Part shown: piece by piece, positions 52,769 to 61,311 of the stretch | Numbering within the stretch: the first letter of the stretch is position 1 | Layout: every line of letters begins with the position of its first letter | Assembly: GCF_017753665.1 (NCBI RefSeq) | Contig: NZ_CP072524.1 | Location: 2,170,001-2,234,000 of the forward strand | DNA from: Neisseria sicca | GTDB lineage: Bacteria; Pseudomonadota; Gammaproteobacteria; Burkholderiales; Neisseriaceae | Length of the DNA stretch: 64,000 nucleotides | Reading direction: 5' to 3' | The notes under the pieces: generated by a model | The model's database searches: none | Told to the model about the DNA's origin: nothing | What the model saw: only the letters and a program-made list of their open reading frames with translations | Translations under genes and position numbers: made by a program

Positions 52769-52808
52769 AAAAGGTCGTCTGAAAAATTTCTCAGACGACC
52801 TTTTTCAT
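52769..52808. terminator. Inverted DUS terminator between convergent POT gene and pncC
   Basis: AAAAGGTCGTCTGAAAAAT pairs with TCTCAGACGACCTTTTT. Confidence 0.75.
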
Positions 52809-52841
52809 GAACGCGGTTTGCCATTCTTGCGTTGGGAACCG

Positions 52842-53309
52842 TCAAACCAAATGTTCCGCCAAAAATTCAAGGGCGAAGGCGACTGCCTGATTTCTAACGG
52901 CCTCTCGGTCGCCGCTGAAGATTTTCATTTGCTCCAACGATTCGGTCGGCGTGGACAACCCGAACCACACCGTCCCGACGGGTTTTGCCGCGCTGCCGCC
53001 ACCGGGGCCTGCGATGCCGGAAATACTCAAGGCGTAGTCGGCTTGGGCGACGGCTTGGGCACCTCGCGCCATTTCATACACGGTTTCGCGGCTGACCGCA
53101 CCGTGTTGCAACAGCGTATCAGGCATGACGCCGAGGCGTTCTTCTTTGGCTTGGTTGCTGTAAGTAACGAAACTTTGATGAAACCATTGCGAGCTGCCCG
53201 CGATGCTGGTGAATGCGCCCGCAAGCAGGCCGCCGGTGCAAGATTCGGCGCAAGTAACGGTTTGTCGGCGTCGGGTGAGATGTTCGGCGATGGTTTGCAG
53301 CGCGGTCAT
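52842..53309 (-). CDS. pncC: PncC/CinA-family nicotinamide-nucleotide amidohydrolase
   Basis: 155 residues, the stand-alone CinA C-terminal domain. Landmarks are VTCAESCTGGLLAGAFTSIA, SFVTYSNQAKEERLGV, AVSRETVYEMARGAQ, YALSISGIAGPGGGSAAKP and VGTVWFGLST. It deamidates NMN to nicotinate mononucleotide in the NAD salvage cycle and is often linked to recombination proteins. Complete. AAGGACATCCC precedes the ATG. Confidence 0.92.
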   Translation of the reverse strand: MTALQTIAEHLTRRRQTVTCAESCTGGLLAGAFTSIAGSSQWFHQSFVTYSNQAKEERLGVMPDTLLQHGAVSRETVYEMARGAQAVAQADYALSISGIAGPGGGSAAKPVGTVWFGLSTPTESLEQMKIFSGDREAVRNQAVAFALEFLAEHLV

Positions 53310-53437
53310 GGGATGTCCTTTCTTTCTTCAATGGCGGCGGATTCGTCGGCGGCGGACGGGAAATAGATTATAGGTCGATTGCCAATGGTGGCGGAAGGTC
53401 GTCTCCAACCGCTTTTTCAGACGATCTGAAGGACATT

Positions 53438-53800
53438 CTATTCCGCACCCGCCTTCTTCCCGTCTTTCACCAGCACAATCACCAATTCGCTGTCGTCGGT
53501 TATTTTAATGGCGACATATTCGCTGCCGTCCGCCTTCAGGACGCTGCCCGGCCGCAATTCCTGCCTTTTTCCGCCGTCAAACAAAAATACCGAGCTGCCT
53601 TTGGTTTGGGTAACCAGCAGGGTGTGGCCAGGGTGGTTGTGGCGGGGGATTTCCTTGCCTTTGGGCAGGGTTTCGCGGATGACGGTGTAGTTTTCACCTT
53701 CAAAAACTTTGCCCGTGCCTTGGGCGGTTTCAGCGGCAGGCACGGCTGTGGCGAAGAGGCCGATGAGAGCGGTGAAAAGTTGGGTTTTGATGTTTTTCAT
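53438..53800 (-). CDS. Periplasmic cupin-fold protein
   Basis: 120 residues with a signal peptide (LFTALIGLFATAVPAAET). A single cupin domain: metal ligand motif 1 in IPRHNHPGHTLLVTQTKG and motif 2 around LRPGSVLKADGSEYVAIKI, where the second histidine seems replaced. Small exported cupins may bind a metal or small ligand. Function unknown. AAGGAAAACC precedes the ATG. Nothing nearby suggests a pathway. Confidence 0.75.
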   Translation of the reverse strand: MKNIKTQLFTALIGLFATAVPAAETAQGTGKVFEGENYTVIRETLPKGKEIPRHNHPGHTLLVTQTKGSSVFLFDGGKRQELRPGSVLKADGSEYVAIKITDDSELVIVLVKDGKKAGAE

Positions 53801-54434
53801 GATGGTTTTCCTTTGGTTGCAGACAAAATTTATCGCGGACTAAAATCGCAATGATACGGCGTTGCCAACACCCTTATGTATTCTAGCGGTACACAGCGGG
53901 CGTTGCCGTCTTGTCTCATTTTTATTTTAATCCACTATCTGTTTCGGTCGGTTTGGGTCGTCTGAAAGCGGAATATGCCGCGTTATTCGTTTTCGTAACC
54001 GGTTTGATTAGACTCCGTATGGCGGTTTTCGTTTCGTTCTGAATGTAAGCCTGCGGCTTACTGCCCTCTCCCTAACCCTCTCCCACGGGGAGAGGGGACG
54101 GGTTGCCGTAGCCTTGCTGTTTGCCGCATAAACTCGAGTGCGGACTGCCATCGGTCTGAATCTTTGATTCAGACGCTCGATGCGTGTGCCTGTGGTGCTT
54201 CAAAAGGTCGTCTAAAAACGGAGCTTCAACGAAGTTAAAAATTTGCCTGAACCCTAAAAGCAGCCTGCAACCCAATCCCCTCTCCCCGTGGGAGAGGGCT
54301 AGGGAGAGGGCGGCAAACCAAAGGTTTGCTTGGGTGGTATTTTCAACGTGCAGGCTACTTTTCAATTCGTTGAAACCGCGCTTTAGCTTCGCAGAAACCC
54401 CCGCTTCTTTTTCCGCTCCGTTTTCAGACGACCC
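53801..54434. repeat. Intergenic region with a decayed Correia element and a CTCTCCC inverted repeat pair
   Basis: ATACGGCGTTGCCAACACCC... to TTTAATCCACTAT (about 53852-53938) matches internal and one terminal part of a Correia element whose other end is lost. CCCTCTCCCACGGGGAGAGG (54075-54094) and CCTCTCCCCGTGGGAGAGGG (54279-54298) are inverted relatives enclosing about 180 bp. A mutated DUS (AAGGTCGTCTAAAA) lies at 54203 and a DUS half at 54420, ahead of the fetB stop. No gene. Confidence 0.6.
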
Positions 54435-55412
54435 CTATTCTTTCCCCGCCGCAACGGGTTCGGCCTTTTCAAACGCCGCCTTCAACTGTTCTGCCGCCTG
54501 TATCAACTGCCGTGCGCCGCCCGCGACGATATAGTTGGCAGCAGGCATGACGATGATTTGCTTGCGCTTCCAAGCGTTCGTGCCGCGTACCAGCGCGTTA
54601 TCCAACACTTCCACGACCGCCGGTCCTTCCTGCCCGATGGCGGCGGTGCGGTCGATGATGAAAATCCAGTCGGGGTTTTTCTCTTTGATGTATTCGAAGG
54701 AAACGGGCTGTCCGTGCCCCTCGTTGCGTAAAGATTCATCCACGGGCGGCAGGCCGATGTCGCCGTGTATCCAGCTGGCCAACCGCGACTGCGTGCCGAA
54801 GGCGGACACCTTGTTGCCCGTAACCGACAGCACCAGTCCGCGCCCTTTGCCTTTGGCGGCTTCGCGCGTTTGGGCGAACAGCGCGTCAATCTGCGCCTTC
54901 AATTCCACCGCGCGCGCTTCCTTGCCGAAAATCCGCGCCAGGGTTTCCATCTGCTTTTCGCCGCTGGTGCGGATATTGCCGTTGTCCACCGTCAGGTCTA
55001 TGGTGGTCGCGTTTTTCGCCAACTGTTCATACGCTTCCGCGCCCGGCCCGCCGGTAATGACAAGCTGCGGATTGTAGCGGTGCAAGGCTTCGTAATTGGG
55101 TTCGAACAGCGTCCCCACCGTTGCCGCCTTTTCAAATGCAGGCTGCAAATAGTCCACGCGCACCGGCGCGGTAGTTGCGCCCACGTTCACGCCCAACTCG
55201 GTCAGCGTATCCAATGCCGCCCAGTCGTACACGGCGACGCGTTCGGGATTCTTCGGCACAACGGCATCACCCCGCGCGGTCGGCACGGTCAGCGTGGCGG
55301 CAGATGTGGATGCGGCTTGGGATGCGGCGGATACAGTTTTTTCGGCGGTAGGTTCGGGCGAACAGGCGGCCAGCAGGACGGCGCAGGCTGCCCAATAAAA
55401 ACGTGGTTTCAC
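54435..55412 (-). CDS. fetB: FetB-type periplasmic ferric-siderophore (enterobactin-like) binding lipoprotein
   Basis: 325 residues from a GTG at 55412, chosen because AAAGGAA lies upstream and the lipoprotein signal starts there (VKPRFYWAACAVLLAACSPE). The helical-backbone class III binding fold has VVPKNPERVAVYDWAALDTL, FEPNYEALHRYNPQLVITGG and IVMPAANYIVAGGARQLIQA. The sequence closely resembles gonococcal FetB, which carries ferric enterobactin and other xenosiderophores to the FetCDEF permease. The outer-membrane receptor gene fetA, normally upstream, and the permease are not present here. AT-rich sequence at 55440-55466 upstream may hold a Fur site. Confidence 0.92.
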   Translation of the reverse strand: MKPRFYWAACAVLLAACSPEPTAEKTVSAASQAASTSAATLTVPTARGDAVVPKNPERVAVYDWAALDTLTELGVNVGATTAPVRVDYLQPAFEKAATVGTLFEPNYEALHRYNPQLVITGGPGAEAYEQLAKNATTIDLTVDNGNIRTSGEKQMETLARIFGKEARAVELKAQIDALFAQTREAAKGKGRGLVLSVTGNKVSAFGTQSRLASWIHGDIGLPPVDESLRNEGHGQPVSFEYIKEKNPDWIFIIDRTAAIGQEGPAVVEVLDNALVRGTNAWKRKQIIVMPAANYIVAGGARQLIQAAEQLKAAFEKAEPVAAGKE

Positions 55413-55519
55413 GGTGTGCGGTTCCTTTGCATACGAATAAGAATATTTATTATTAAAAAAATAATCTGCAAAAACCACGCCGCAAAACGCAAAATTCCCG
55501 ATACGGCAAAACAAATTCC

Positions 55520-55572
55520 CGAAACGGGAAAGGTCGTCTGAAACACGCTTTCAGACGACCTTTCCCGTTTCA
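55520..55572. terminator. Extended perfect inverted DUS hairpin in the fetB-mpeR divergent region
   Basis: GAAACGGGAAAGGTCGTCTG and its exact inverse CAGACGACCTTTCCCGTTTC enclose a short AAACACGCTTT segment, so the stem extends about 10 bp beyond the DUS to 23 bp. It lies upstream of both divergent genes, where a terminator is unexpected. Confidence 0.7.
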
Positions 55573-55590
55573 ACCAATCCCTGCGCTTGA

Positions 55591-55603
55591 TTATTAGTAA
55601 TAA
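55591..55603. promoter_or_regulatory. TTATTAGTAATAA palindrome, candidate Fur operator of the mpeR-like gene
   Basis: A perfect AT-rich palindrome (TTATTA-G-TAATAA) within GATTATTAGTAATAATTCC, resembling but not fully matching the Fur consensus GATAATGATAATCATTATC. About 45 bp before the mpeR ATG. Iron control of this gene class is known in Neisseria; the site itself is inferred. Confidence 0.4.
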
Positions 55604-56251
55604 TTCCTATTTAATTCATTTTTTAGACAACCCGTTCCCATCCAAGCATGAACACCGCCGCCATCTACCGCCAATACCAAACCTATGTCCGCTCCGATAA
55701 ATCCGGCTGGGCGTTGGACGGCTGTTCCGACAGCGCGCTCATGGCGCAGGCAAAACAGCCCGGTTTACATCTGGAAATGTGCATCAACCGCTTCGACTCG
55801 GGCATCACCCTGTCGCGGATGCGCGGCGGCGGAACGGGTGCGTTTCCCACCGAAATCCACAATTTCAGCCACAACTGCGCCCTGTTCGTCATGGTGTCGG
55901 GGCAGAACCGGTTACAAATGGGCGGCAGGGAATACCGCCCGTTTGCCGGCGAAATCTGGCTGGTGCGCGGCGAGTTGGCGGACGTATCCGAAACCCTGCT
56001 GCCCGACAACGGCGGCATGTGCGCGCTGCATTTGGATTTTTCGCTGGAAAAACTGCGCCGCTGGCACGACGAAGGCTTGCTGGACGAACGCCTGTTTTCG
56101 CCGCAAACGATAGGCCGATTCGCCCTGCAACGGCTGGCGCAAAACGCGGCAACACTGACGGCGGCGGCCTGCCCCCTGCTGCAACGCCCGTTCGAATCGG
56201 ACGGCTTCGGCCTGCTCGCCGACGAAGCCGCCGCGCTGGAACTCTCCGCCC

Positions 56252-57469
56252 GAGACCTTTGCAAAATTCCCCAAAATCCCCTAAATTCCCACCAAGACAT
56301 TTAGGGGATTTCTCATGAGCACCTTTTTCCGGCAAACCGCACAAGCCATGATTGCCAAACACATCGACCGCTTCCCACTATTGAAGTTGGATCAGGTGAT
56401 TGATTGGCAACTGATCGAGCAATACCTGAATCGTCAAAGAACCCGTTACGTCCGAGACCACCGCGGCCGTCCCGCCTATTCCCTGTTGTCCATGTTCAAA
56501 GCCGTCCTGCTCGGACAATGGCACAGCCTCTCCGATCCCGAACTCGAACACAGCCTCATCACCCGCATCAACTTCAACCTGTTTTGCCGTTTTGACGAAC
56601 TGAGCATCCCCGATTACAGCACCTTATGCCGCTACCGCAACTGGCTGGCGCAAGACGACACCCTGTCCGAATTGCTGGAACTGATTAACCGCCAACTGAC
56701 CGCAAAAGGCCTAAAAATAGAGAAAGCATCCGCCGCCGTCATTGACGCCACCATTATTCAAACCGCCGGCAGCAAACAGCGTCAGGCCATAGAAGTTGAC
56801 GAGGAAGGACAAGTCAGCAGCCAAACCACACCGAGTAAAGATAAAGATGCTCGTTGGACAAAGAAAAACGGTTTATACAGACTCGGTTACAAACAACATA
56901 CCCGTACCGATGAGGAAGGCTATATCGAGAAACTGCACATCACCCCCGCCAATACCCATGAGTGCAACCACCTGTCGCCTTTGCTGGAAGGTATAGCCGA
57001 AGGTACGACCGTCTATGCCGACAAAGGCTACGACAGTGCGGAAAACCGGCAACATCTGAAAGAGCGCCAGTTGCTGGACGGCATTATGCGCAAAGCCCAC
57101 CGCAACCGTCCGCTGACGGAAGCGCAAACCAAACGCAACCGATATTTGTCGAAAACCCGTTATGTGGTCGAACAAAGCTTCGGTACGCTGCACCGTAAAT
57201 TCCGCTACGCCCGGGCAGCCTATTTCGGACTGATTAAAGTGAGTGCGCAAAGCCATCTGAAGGCGATGTGTTTGAACCTGTTGAAAGCGGCTAACAGGCT
57301 AAGTGTGCCTGTTGCTGCCTAAAAGGTGGCCCGGATGCCTGATTATGGGGCGTCCGGGGAGGATTAAGGGGGTATTTGGGTAAAATCAGGAGTAATTAGG
57401 AGCGGAAATAGACGAAAACCTGTGTTTGGGTTCCGGCTGTCGGGGGAAGGGCTTTTTTGCAAAGGTCTC
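56252..57469 (+). mobile_element. IS1106-type element (IS5 family) inserted in mpeR
   Basis: About 1218 bp bounded by GAGACCTTTGCAAAATTCCCC on the left and the inverted GCAAAGGTCTC on the right. The host string TCTCCGCCCGA occurs at both junctions (left 56243-56253, right 57466-57476). It includes the target duplication, of at least 5 bp; the exact edge is ambiguous because the ends of the element and the target share bases. One intact transposase gene inside. Confidence 0.88.
56315..57322 (+). CDS. IS1106 transposase (IS5 family)
   Basis: 335 residues. N-terminal IS5-type DUF772 segment (FPLLKLDQVIDWQLIEQYLN, FKAVLLGQWHSLSDPELEHS, FCRFDELSIPDYSTLCRYRN). DDE core: AVIDATIIQTAGS with the first aspartate, TVYADKGYDSAENRQHLKER with the second, and VVEQSFGTLHRKFRYARAAY with the glutamate. 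Intact and strongly resembling the meningococcal IS1106 transposase. Confidence 0.93.
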   Translation: MSTFFRQTAQAMIAKHIDRFPLLKLDQVIDWQLIEQYLNRQRTRYVRDHRGRPAYSLLSMFKAVLLGQWHSLSDPELEHSLITRINFNLFCRFDELSIPDYSTLCRYRNWLAQDDTLSELLELINRQLTAKGLKIEKASAAVIDATIIQTAGSKQRQAIEVDEEGQVSSQTTPSKDKDARWTKKNGLYRLGYKQHTRTDEEGYIEKLHITPANTHECNHLSPLLEGIAEGTTVYADKGYDSAENRQHLKERQLLDGIMRKAHRNRPLTEAQTKRNRYLSKTRYVVEQSFGTLHRKFRYARAAYFGLIKVSAQSHLKAMCLNLLKAANRLSVPVAA

Positions 57470-57864
57470 CGCCCGATTATTGCGCTTCACCTTCCGCCGC
57501 CACGACAACGGCTACCGCCGCCGGCGCATAGACGAAGCCGCCGATATTTTGAACAGCGAATTCGCCCGCCCGCTGACCATCGCCGAAATCGCCCGCCGAG
57601 TCGGGCTGAACGAATGCTACCTGAAACGCTATTTCAAAGCGCAAACCGGCGAAACCGTCGCCGGACGCCTGCGCCGCCTGCGGCTGGAACACGCGCTCGC
57701 CCTCATCGAATCGGGCAGCACCGTCCAAGCCGCCATGCACTTTTGCGGCTACCGCCACGCGGGACGGTTCAATGAAGCGTTCAGGCGGCATTACGGATTT
57801 TTGCCTTCGGATGCGAAGAAGTGCTGATGGGGCCGGCGGCATAGATATTTTGATTTGAAACAAC

Positions 57865-58944
57865 GGCGGATTCGCATTTGAAGTGCAACTTTCCCTAACA
57901 GGAAAAGGCCAGTATGCGGTAGCATACGGCCTTTCCTGCAAGAAAGATTGCCATGAGCTACACACAACTGACCCAAGACGAACGATACCATATCCAATAC
58001 CTGTCCCGCCACTGCACCATCGCCGAAATCGCCAAACAGCTCAACCGCCACAAAAGCACCATCAGCCGCGAAATCAAGCGGCACTGCATCCAAGGACAGC
58101 AATACAGCGCCGAAAAAGCACAGAAGCAAAGCCGGCTGACCAAACAGCACCGGCGAAAACCCTATAAACTCGATTCGCAGCTGGTTCAACACATCGACAC
58201 CCTTATCCGCCGCAAACTCAGTCCCGAACAAGTATGCGCCTACCTGCATAAACACCACGGGATCACACTCCATCACAGCACCGTTTACCGCTACCTTCGC
58301 CAAGACAAAAGCAACGGCGGCACTTTGTGGCAACATCTCAGAATATGCAGCAAACCCTACCGCAAACGCTACGGCAGCACATGGACCAGAGGCAAAGTGC
58401 CCAACCGTGTCGGCATAGAAAACCGACCCGCTATCGTCGACCAGAAAACCCGCATCGGCGATTGGGAGGCCGACACCATCGTCGGCAAAAATCAGAAAAG
58501 CGCGTTATTGACCTTGGTCGAACGCACTACCCGCTACACCATCATCTGCAAATTGGATAACTTAAAGGCCGAAGACACTGCCCGGGCGGCCATTAGGGTA
58601 TTAAAGGCATATAAAGCCAGAGTCCACACCATTACCATGGATAACGGCAAAGAGTTCTACCAACACACCAAAATAGCCAAAGCATTGAAGGCGGAAACCT
58701 ATTTTTGCCGCCCTTACCATTCGTGGGAAAAAGGGCTGAATGAAAACACCAACGGACTCATCCGACAATCTTTCCCTAAACAAACCGATTTCCGAAATAT
58801 CAGCGATCGGGAGATACGCAGGGTTCAAGATGAGTTGAACCACCGGCCGAGAAAAACACTTGGCTACGAAACGCCAAGTGTTTTATTCTTAAATCTGTTC
58901 CAACCACTGGTACCCTAGTGTTGCACTTGAAATCCGAATCCAAG
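57865..58944 (+). mobile_element. IS1655 (IS30 family), copy 5
   Basis: 1080 bp, flanked by AAC direct repeats (57862-57864 and 58945-58947). The only copy in this window whose target, TTTGAAACAACCATTAAAA, is not a DUS. It lies 35 bp after the end of mpeR. Confidence 0.95.
57953..58918 (+). CDS. IS1655 transposase (IS30 family), copy 5
   Basis: 321 residues, intact. It is the most divergent of the five (QSRLTKQHRRKPYKLDSQLV, VGKNQKSALLTLVERTTRY, DNLKAEDTARAAIRVLKAYK), a third lineage distinct from copies 1/4 and 2/3. Confidence 0.95.
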   Translation: MSYTQLTQDERYHIQYLSRHCTIAEIAKQLNRHKSTISREIKRHCIQGQQYSAEKAQKQSRLTKQHRRKPYKLDSQLVQHIDTLIRRKLSPEQVCAYLHKHHGITLHHSTVYRYLRQDKSNGGTLWQHLRICSKPYRKRYGSTWTRGKVPNRVGIENRPAIVDQKTRIGDWEADTIVGKNQKSALLTLVERTTRYTIICKLDNLKAEDTARAAIRVLKAYKARVHTITMDNGKEFYQHTKIAKALKAETYFCRPYHSWEKGLNENTNGLIRQSFPKQTDFRNISDREIRRVQDELNHRPRKTLGYETPSVLFLNLFQPLVP

Positions 58945-58951
58945 AACCATT

Positions 58952-58995
58952 AAAAAAGGTCGTCTGAAAAAGCAATTTCAGACGACCTTTTTTCA
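58952..58995. terminator. Inverted DUS terminator
   Basis: TAAAAAAGGTCGTCTGAAAA pairs with TTTCAGACGACCTTTTTT behind the reverse-strand peptidase gene. Confidence 0.75.
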
Positions 58996-59023
58996 TTCGC
59001 GGCGGCAGTGTCGCTCCCTGCCC

Positions 59024-61039
59024 TTAGCCTAAAAACTCTTTCAAAAACAGCAACACGCAGGCGAGTTCGTCGGCGGCTTCGCGTTGCGTGCCGTTGCCGG
59101 TATGTCCGCCGCCGTCCGGAGCGTAGAGCCACGATTGCGCGGAGGTTTCGCGCAATTTGGCGTAGAACTTGAGCGCGTGGGCAGGATGGACGCGGTCGTC
59201 GCTGAGGCTGGTGGTAATGAGCGCAGGCGGATAATTGATGCCGTCTGAAAAATTGTGATACGGCGACAATTCACCCAGCCAGCGTTTGCAGACTTCGTAT
59301 TTCTGCGGGTTGCCGTATTCGTCCGTCCAGCTTGCGCCGGCGGAGAGCAGCGGATAGCGGATCATGTCGGTCAGCGGCACTTCGCACACCAGCGCGCCTA
59401 TGCTTTGCGGTTCGCGCACGAAGGCGGCGGCGGTAATCAGGCCGCCGTTGCTGCCACCCTGCAAACCGATGTGTTTGGGCGAACTCATGCCGCGTTCGGA
59501 CAAATCGCGCACGACGGCAATCAAATCATCGACGCTTTTGTGTTTGCTGATTCCCTGCGCCGCCTGATGCCAGCGCGGGCCGAACTCGCCGCCGCCGCGT
59601 ATGTTCGCCAACACGAAGGCGTTGCCCTCTTCCAGCCAGTATTTGCCGATGCTGCCCAGATAGTGCGGCAGCTCGGGCACGCCGAAACCGCCGTAGGCAT
59701 AAACCAGCGTCGGCGTATCGGGCGCGGCGTTTTTGCCGACGTGGAAATAAGGGATGCGCTCGCCGTCGGACGAAACCGCCCAAAACTGCCGCACTTCGAG
59801 GTCGTCTGAAACAAACTGCTGCGGCTGGCGGCGCATGACGGTCAGTTCCATCACGTTCAAATCCAGCGCAAACAGCGTCAGCGGCGTGGTGAAATCGCTG
59901 GCGGCAAGGTAAACCACGTCGCCGCCCCAAGGCTGGTCGGTCATTTCCAGCGCGCCCGAAGGCAGGCGCGGCAACTCAGTTTCCTGCCATTTGCCATCGG
60001 TAAAGCGCCATGCTTTCAGACGGCCTTGTACGTTTTCCAGCAGGCTCGCCACCACAAAACGCTTGGTCGTTTCCACGCTTTCCAATGCCTGCGTTTCATC
60101 GGGCGCAAACAAAAGCTGCGCCGCCCCGAGTTCGCCCCGATTCAGCTTCACCGCCACCAGCGCGCCGCTCGGATAGCTTTGGTTCGCGCGGTTCCAGTCC
60201 TTGCGCAGCGTCAGCAAAAGATGCCCCGCCAGATAGCCGACCACGTCGCAATCGGCGGGCAGGTTCAACGGTTTCGCCTCGCCTTCAGACGACACCTGCA
60301 AATACGTCTTGGTGTAAAAACCGTCCGACGCTTCAATCAAATCAATCGGCGAACCCTGCGGATCAAGGTAACGCCACGCGTTCACCATCATCCCGTCTTC
60401 GCCGATTTGGTACACCGGCAGGCTTTCCTCGAAACTCTTGCCGCGCTCCACCAGCCACACCTCGCGCGGATAGCCCGATTCGGTCAACTGCCGCTCGTCC
60501 CAAGCCGGACACACCCACACGCTGTTTTCATCGCGCCACGACACATGGTTTTTCCCCGCCGGAAAATGAAAGCCGCCCTCGACCAGCCCGCCCGCTTCCA
60601 AATCCACTTCCAACGTATAAGCCGTATCGCCGCCCGATTTGCTCAAGGTCAACAGCGCGCGATTGGGCTGCTCCACCAAGTGCGACACCCCTCCCAGATA
60701 CACATCGTCGCCGAGCAACTCATCGAAATCCGCCACCGAAAACAGGATTTTCCACTCAGGATAGCCCGAACGGTAGGTCGCCGCCGTACACACACGGTAC
60801 ACGCCCTTCGGATATTCCGCGTCCTGATGGAAGTGGTACATCCGCGCGCGGTGTTCCTGACAAAACGGAATCTGCCGCGTGTCCTGCATCTGCGCCAAAA
60901 TCCCGTCCGACAGCGCGCGCGCCTTATCGTTTTCCAAAAAACGCGCACGCGTTTCGGCATGCGCTTCAGCGGCGAAGTTTTGCGTTTCGGGGGCGTCGAG
61001 GTTTTCGAAATGGAGATAGGAATCGGGGTAGGATTTCAT
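59024..61039 (-). CDS. Prolyl oligopeptidase-family serine peptidase (S9)
   Basis: 671 residues. N-terminal seven-bladed beta-propeller (about 60-400) followed by an alpha/beta-hydrolase domain. Landmarks are TPTLVYAYGGFGVPELPHYL, VLANIRGGGEFGPRWHQAAQ, the nucleophile serine in GLQGGSNGGLITAAAFVREP, an aspartate in SLSDDRVHPAHALKF and the histidine in PDGGGHTGNGTQREAADE. No signal peptide, so cytoplasmic. It degrades short peptides. Complete. A S9A peptidase of this length is usual in Neisseria. Confidence 0.93.
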   Translation of the reverse strand: MKSYPDSYLHFENLDAPETQNFAAEAHAETRARFLENDKARALSDGILAQMQDTRQIPFCQEHRARMYHFHQDAEYPKGVYRVCTAATYRSGYPEWKILFSVADFDELLGDDVYLGGVSHLVEQPNRALLTLSKSGGDTAYTLEVDLEAGGLVEGGFHFPAGKNHVSWRDENSVWVCPAWDERQLTESGYPREVWLVERGKSFEESLPVYQIGEDGMMVNAWRYLDPQGSPIDLIEASDGFYTKTYLQVSSEGEAKPLNLPADCDVVGYLAGHLLLTLRKDWNRANQSYPSGALVAVKLNRGELGAAQLLFAPDETQALESVETTKRFVVASLLENVQGRLKAWRFTDGKWQETELPRLPSGALEMTDQPWGGDVVYLAASDFTTPLTLFALDLNVMELTVMRRQPQQFVSDDLEVRQFWAVSSDGERIPYFHVGKNAAPDTPTLVYAYGGFGVPELPHYLGSIGKYWLEEGNAFVLANIRGGGEFGPRWHQAAQGISKHKSVDDLIAVVRDLSERGMSSPKHIGLQGGSNGGLITAAAFVREPQSIGALVCEVPLTDMIRYPLLSAGASWTDEYGNPQKYEVCKRWLGELSPYHNFSDGINYPPALITTSLSDDRVHPAHALKFYAKLRETSAQSWLYAPDGGGHTGNGTQREAADELACVLLFLKEFLG

Positions 61040-61311
61040 AGAAAAGGGGCCGTCTGAAAATAGCGAAAGCGGGAATTATAGCGGGAAAAACCTTGTTGCC
61101 AGACAAAAAGGCCGTCTGAAAACGAGTGTGGCGGGTTTCGCTACCGCTTCCGATACACTGCCCGTCATTCCCGCGCAGGCGGGAATCCAGAACGCAGAAT
61201 TTAGGAAACCTTTTTTCCCGACAGATTTCTGTGCCGACAGGACTGGATTCCCGCCTGCGCGGGAATGACGGCTGATAATAGATACCCGTATCGAAAATTA
61301 AGCAAACCCAT
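61040..61311. repeat. Intergenic region with a dRS3 pair (NIME-like)
   Basis: ATTCCCGCGCAGGCGGGAAT (61167-61186) and its inverse ATTCCCGCCTGCGCGGGAAT (61247-61266) enclose about 60 bp, ATCCAGAACGCAGAATTTAG onwards. This is the neisserial dRS3 arrangement (ATTCCC-N8-GGGAAT). Two GCC-type DUS variants (AGGCCGTCTGAAAA) lie at 61048 and 61109. No gene. Confidence 0.85.

Larger units (their letters stand above)
55648..57827 (+). pseudogene. mpeR: MpeR-like AraC-family regulator, split by IS1106
   Basis: The N-terminal part is 55648-56253 (MNTAAIYRQYQTYVRSDKSG ... ALELSAR) and the C-terminal part 57477-57827 (LLRFTFRRHDNGYRRRRIDE, then the two AraC helix-turn-helix units: PLTIAEIARRVGLNECYLKR and AMHFCGYRHAGRFNEAFRRH, ending DAKKC). 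Joining the parts across the insertion gives an uninterrupted 318-residue protein strongly resembling gonococcal MpeR, an iron-repressed AraC regulator that activates fetA and represses mtrF. With the insertion the DNA-binding domain is lost from the N-terminal product. Divergent from fetB. Only the insertion is wrong, so the event is recent. Confidence 0.9.
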
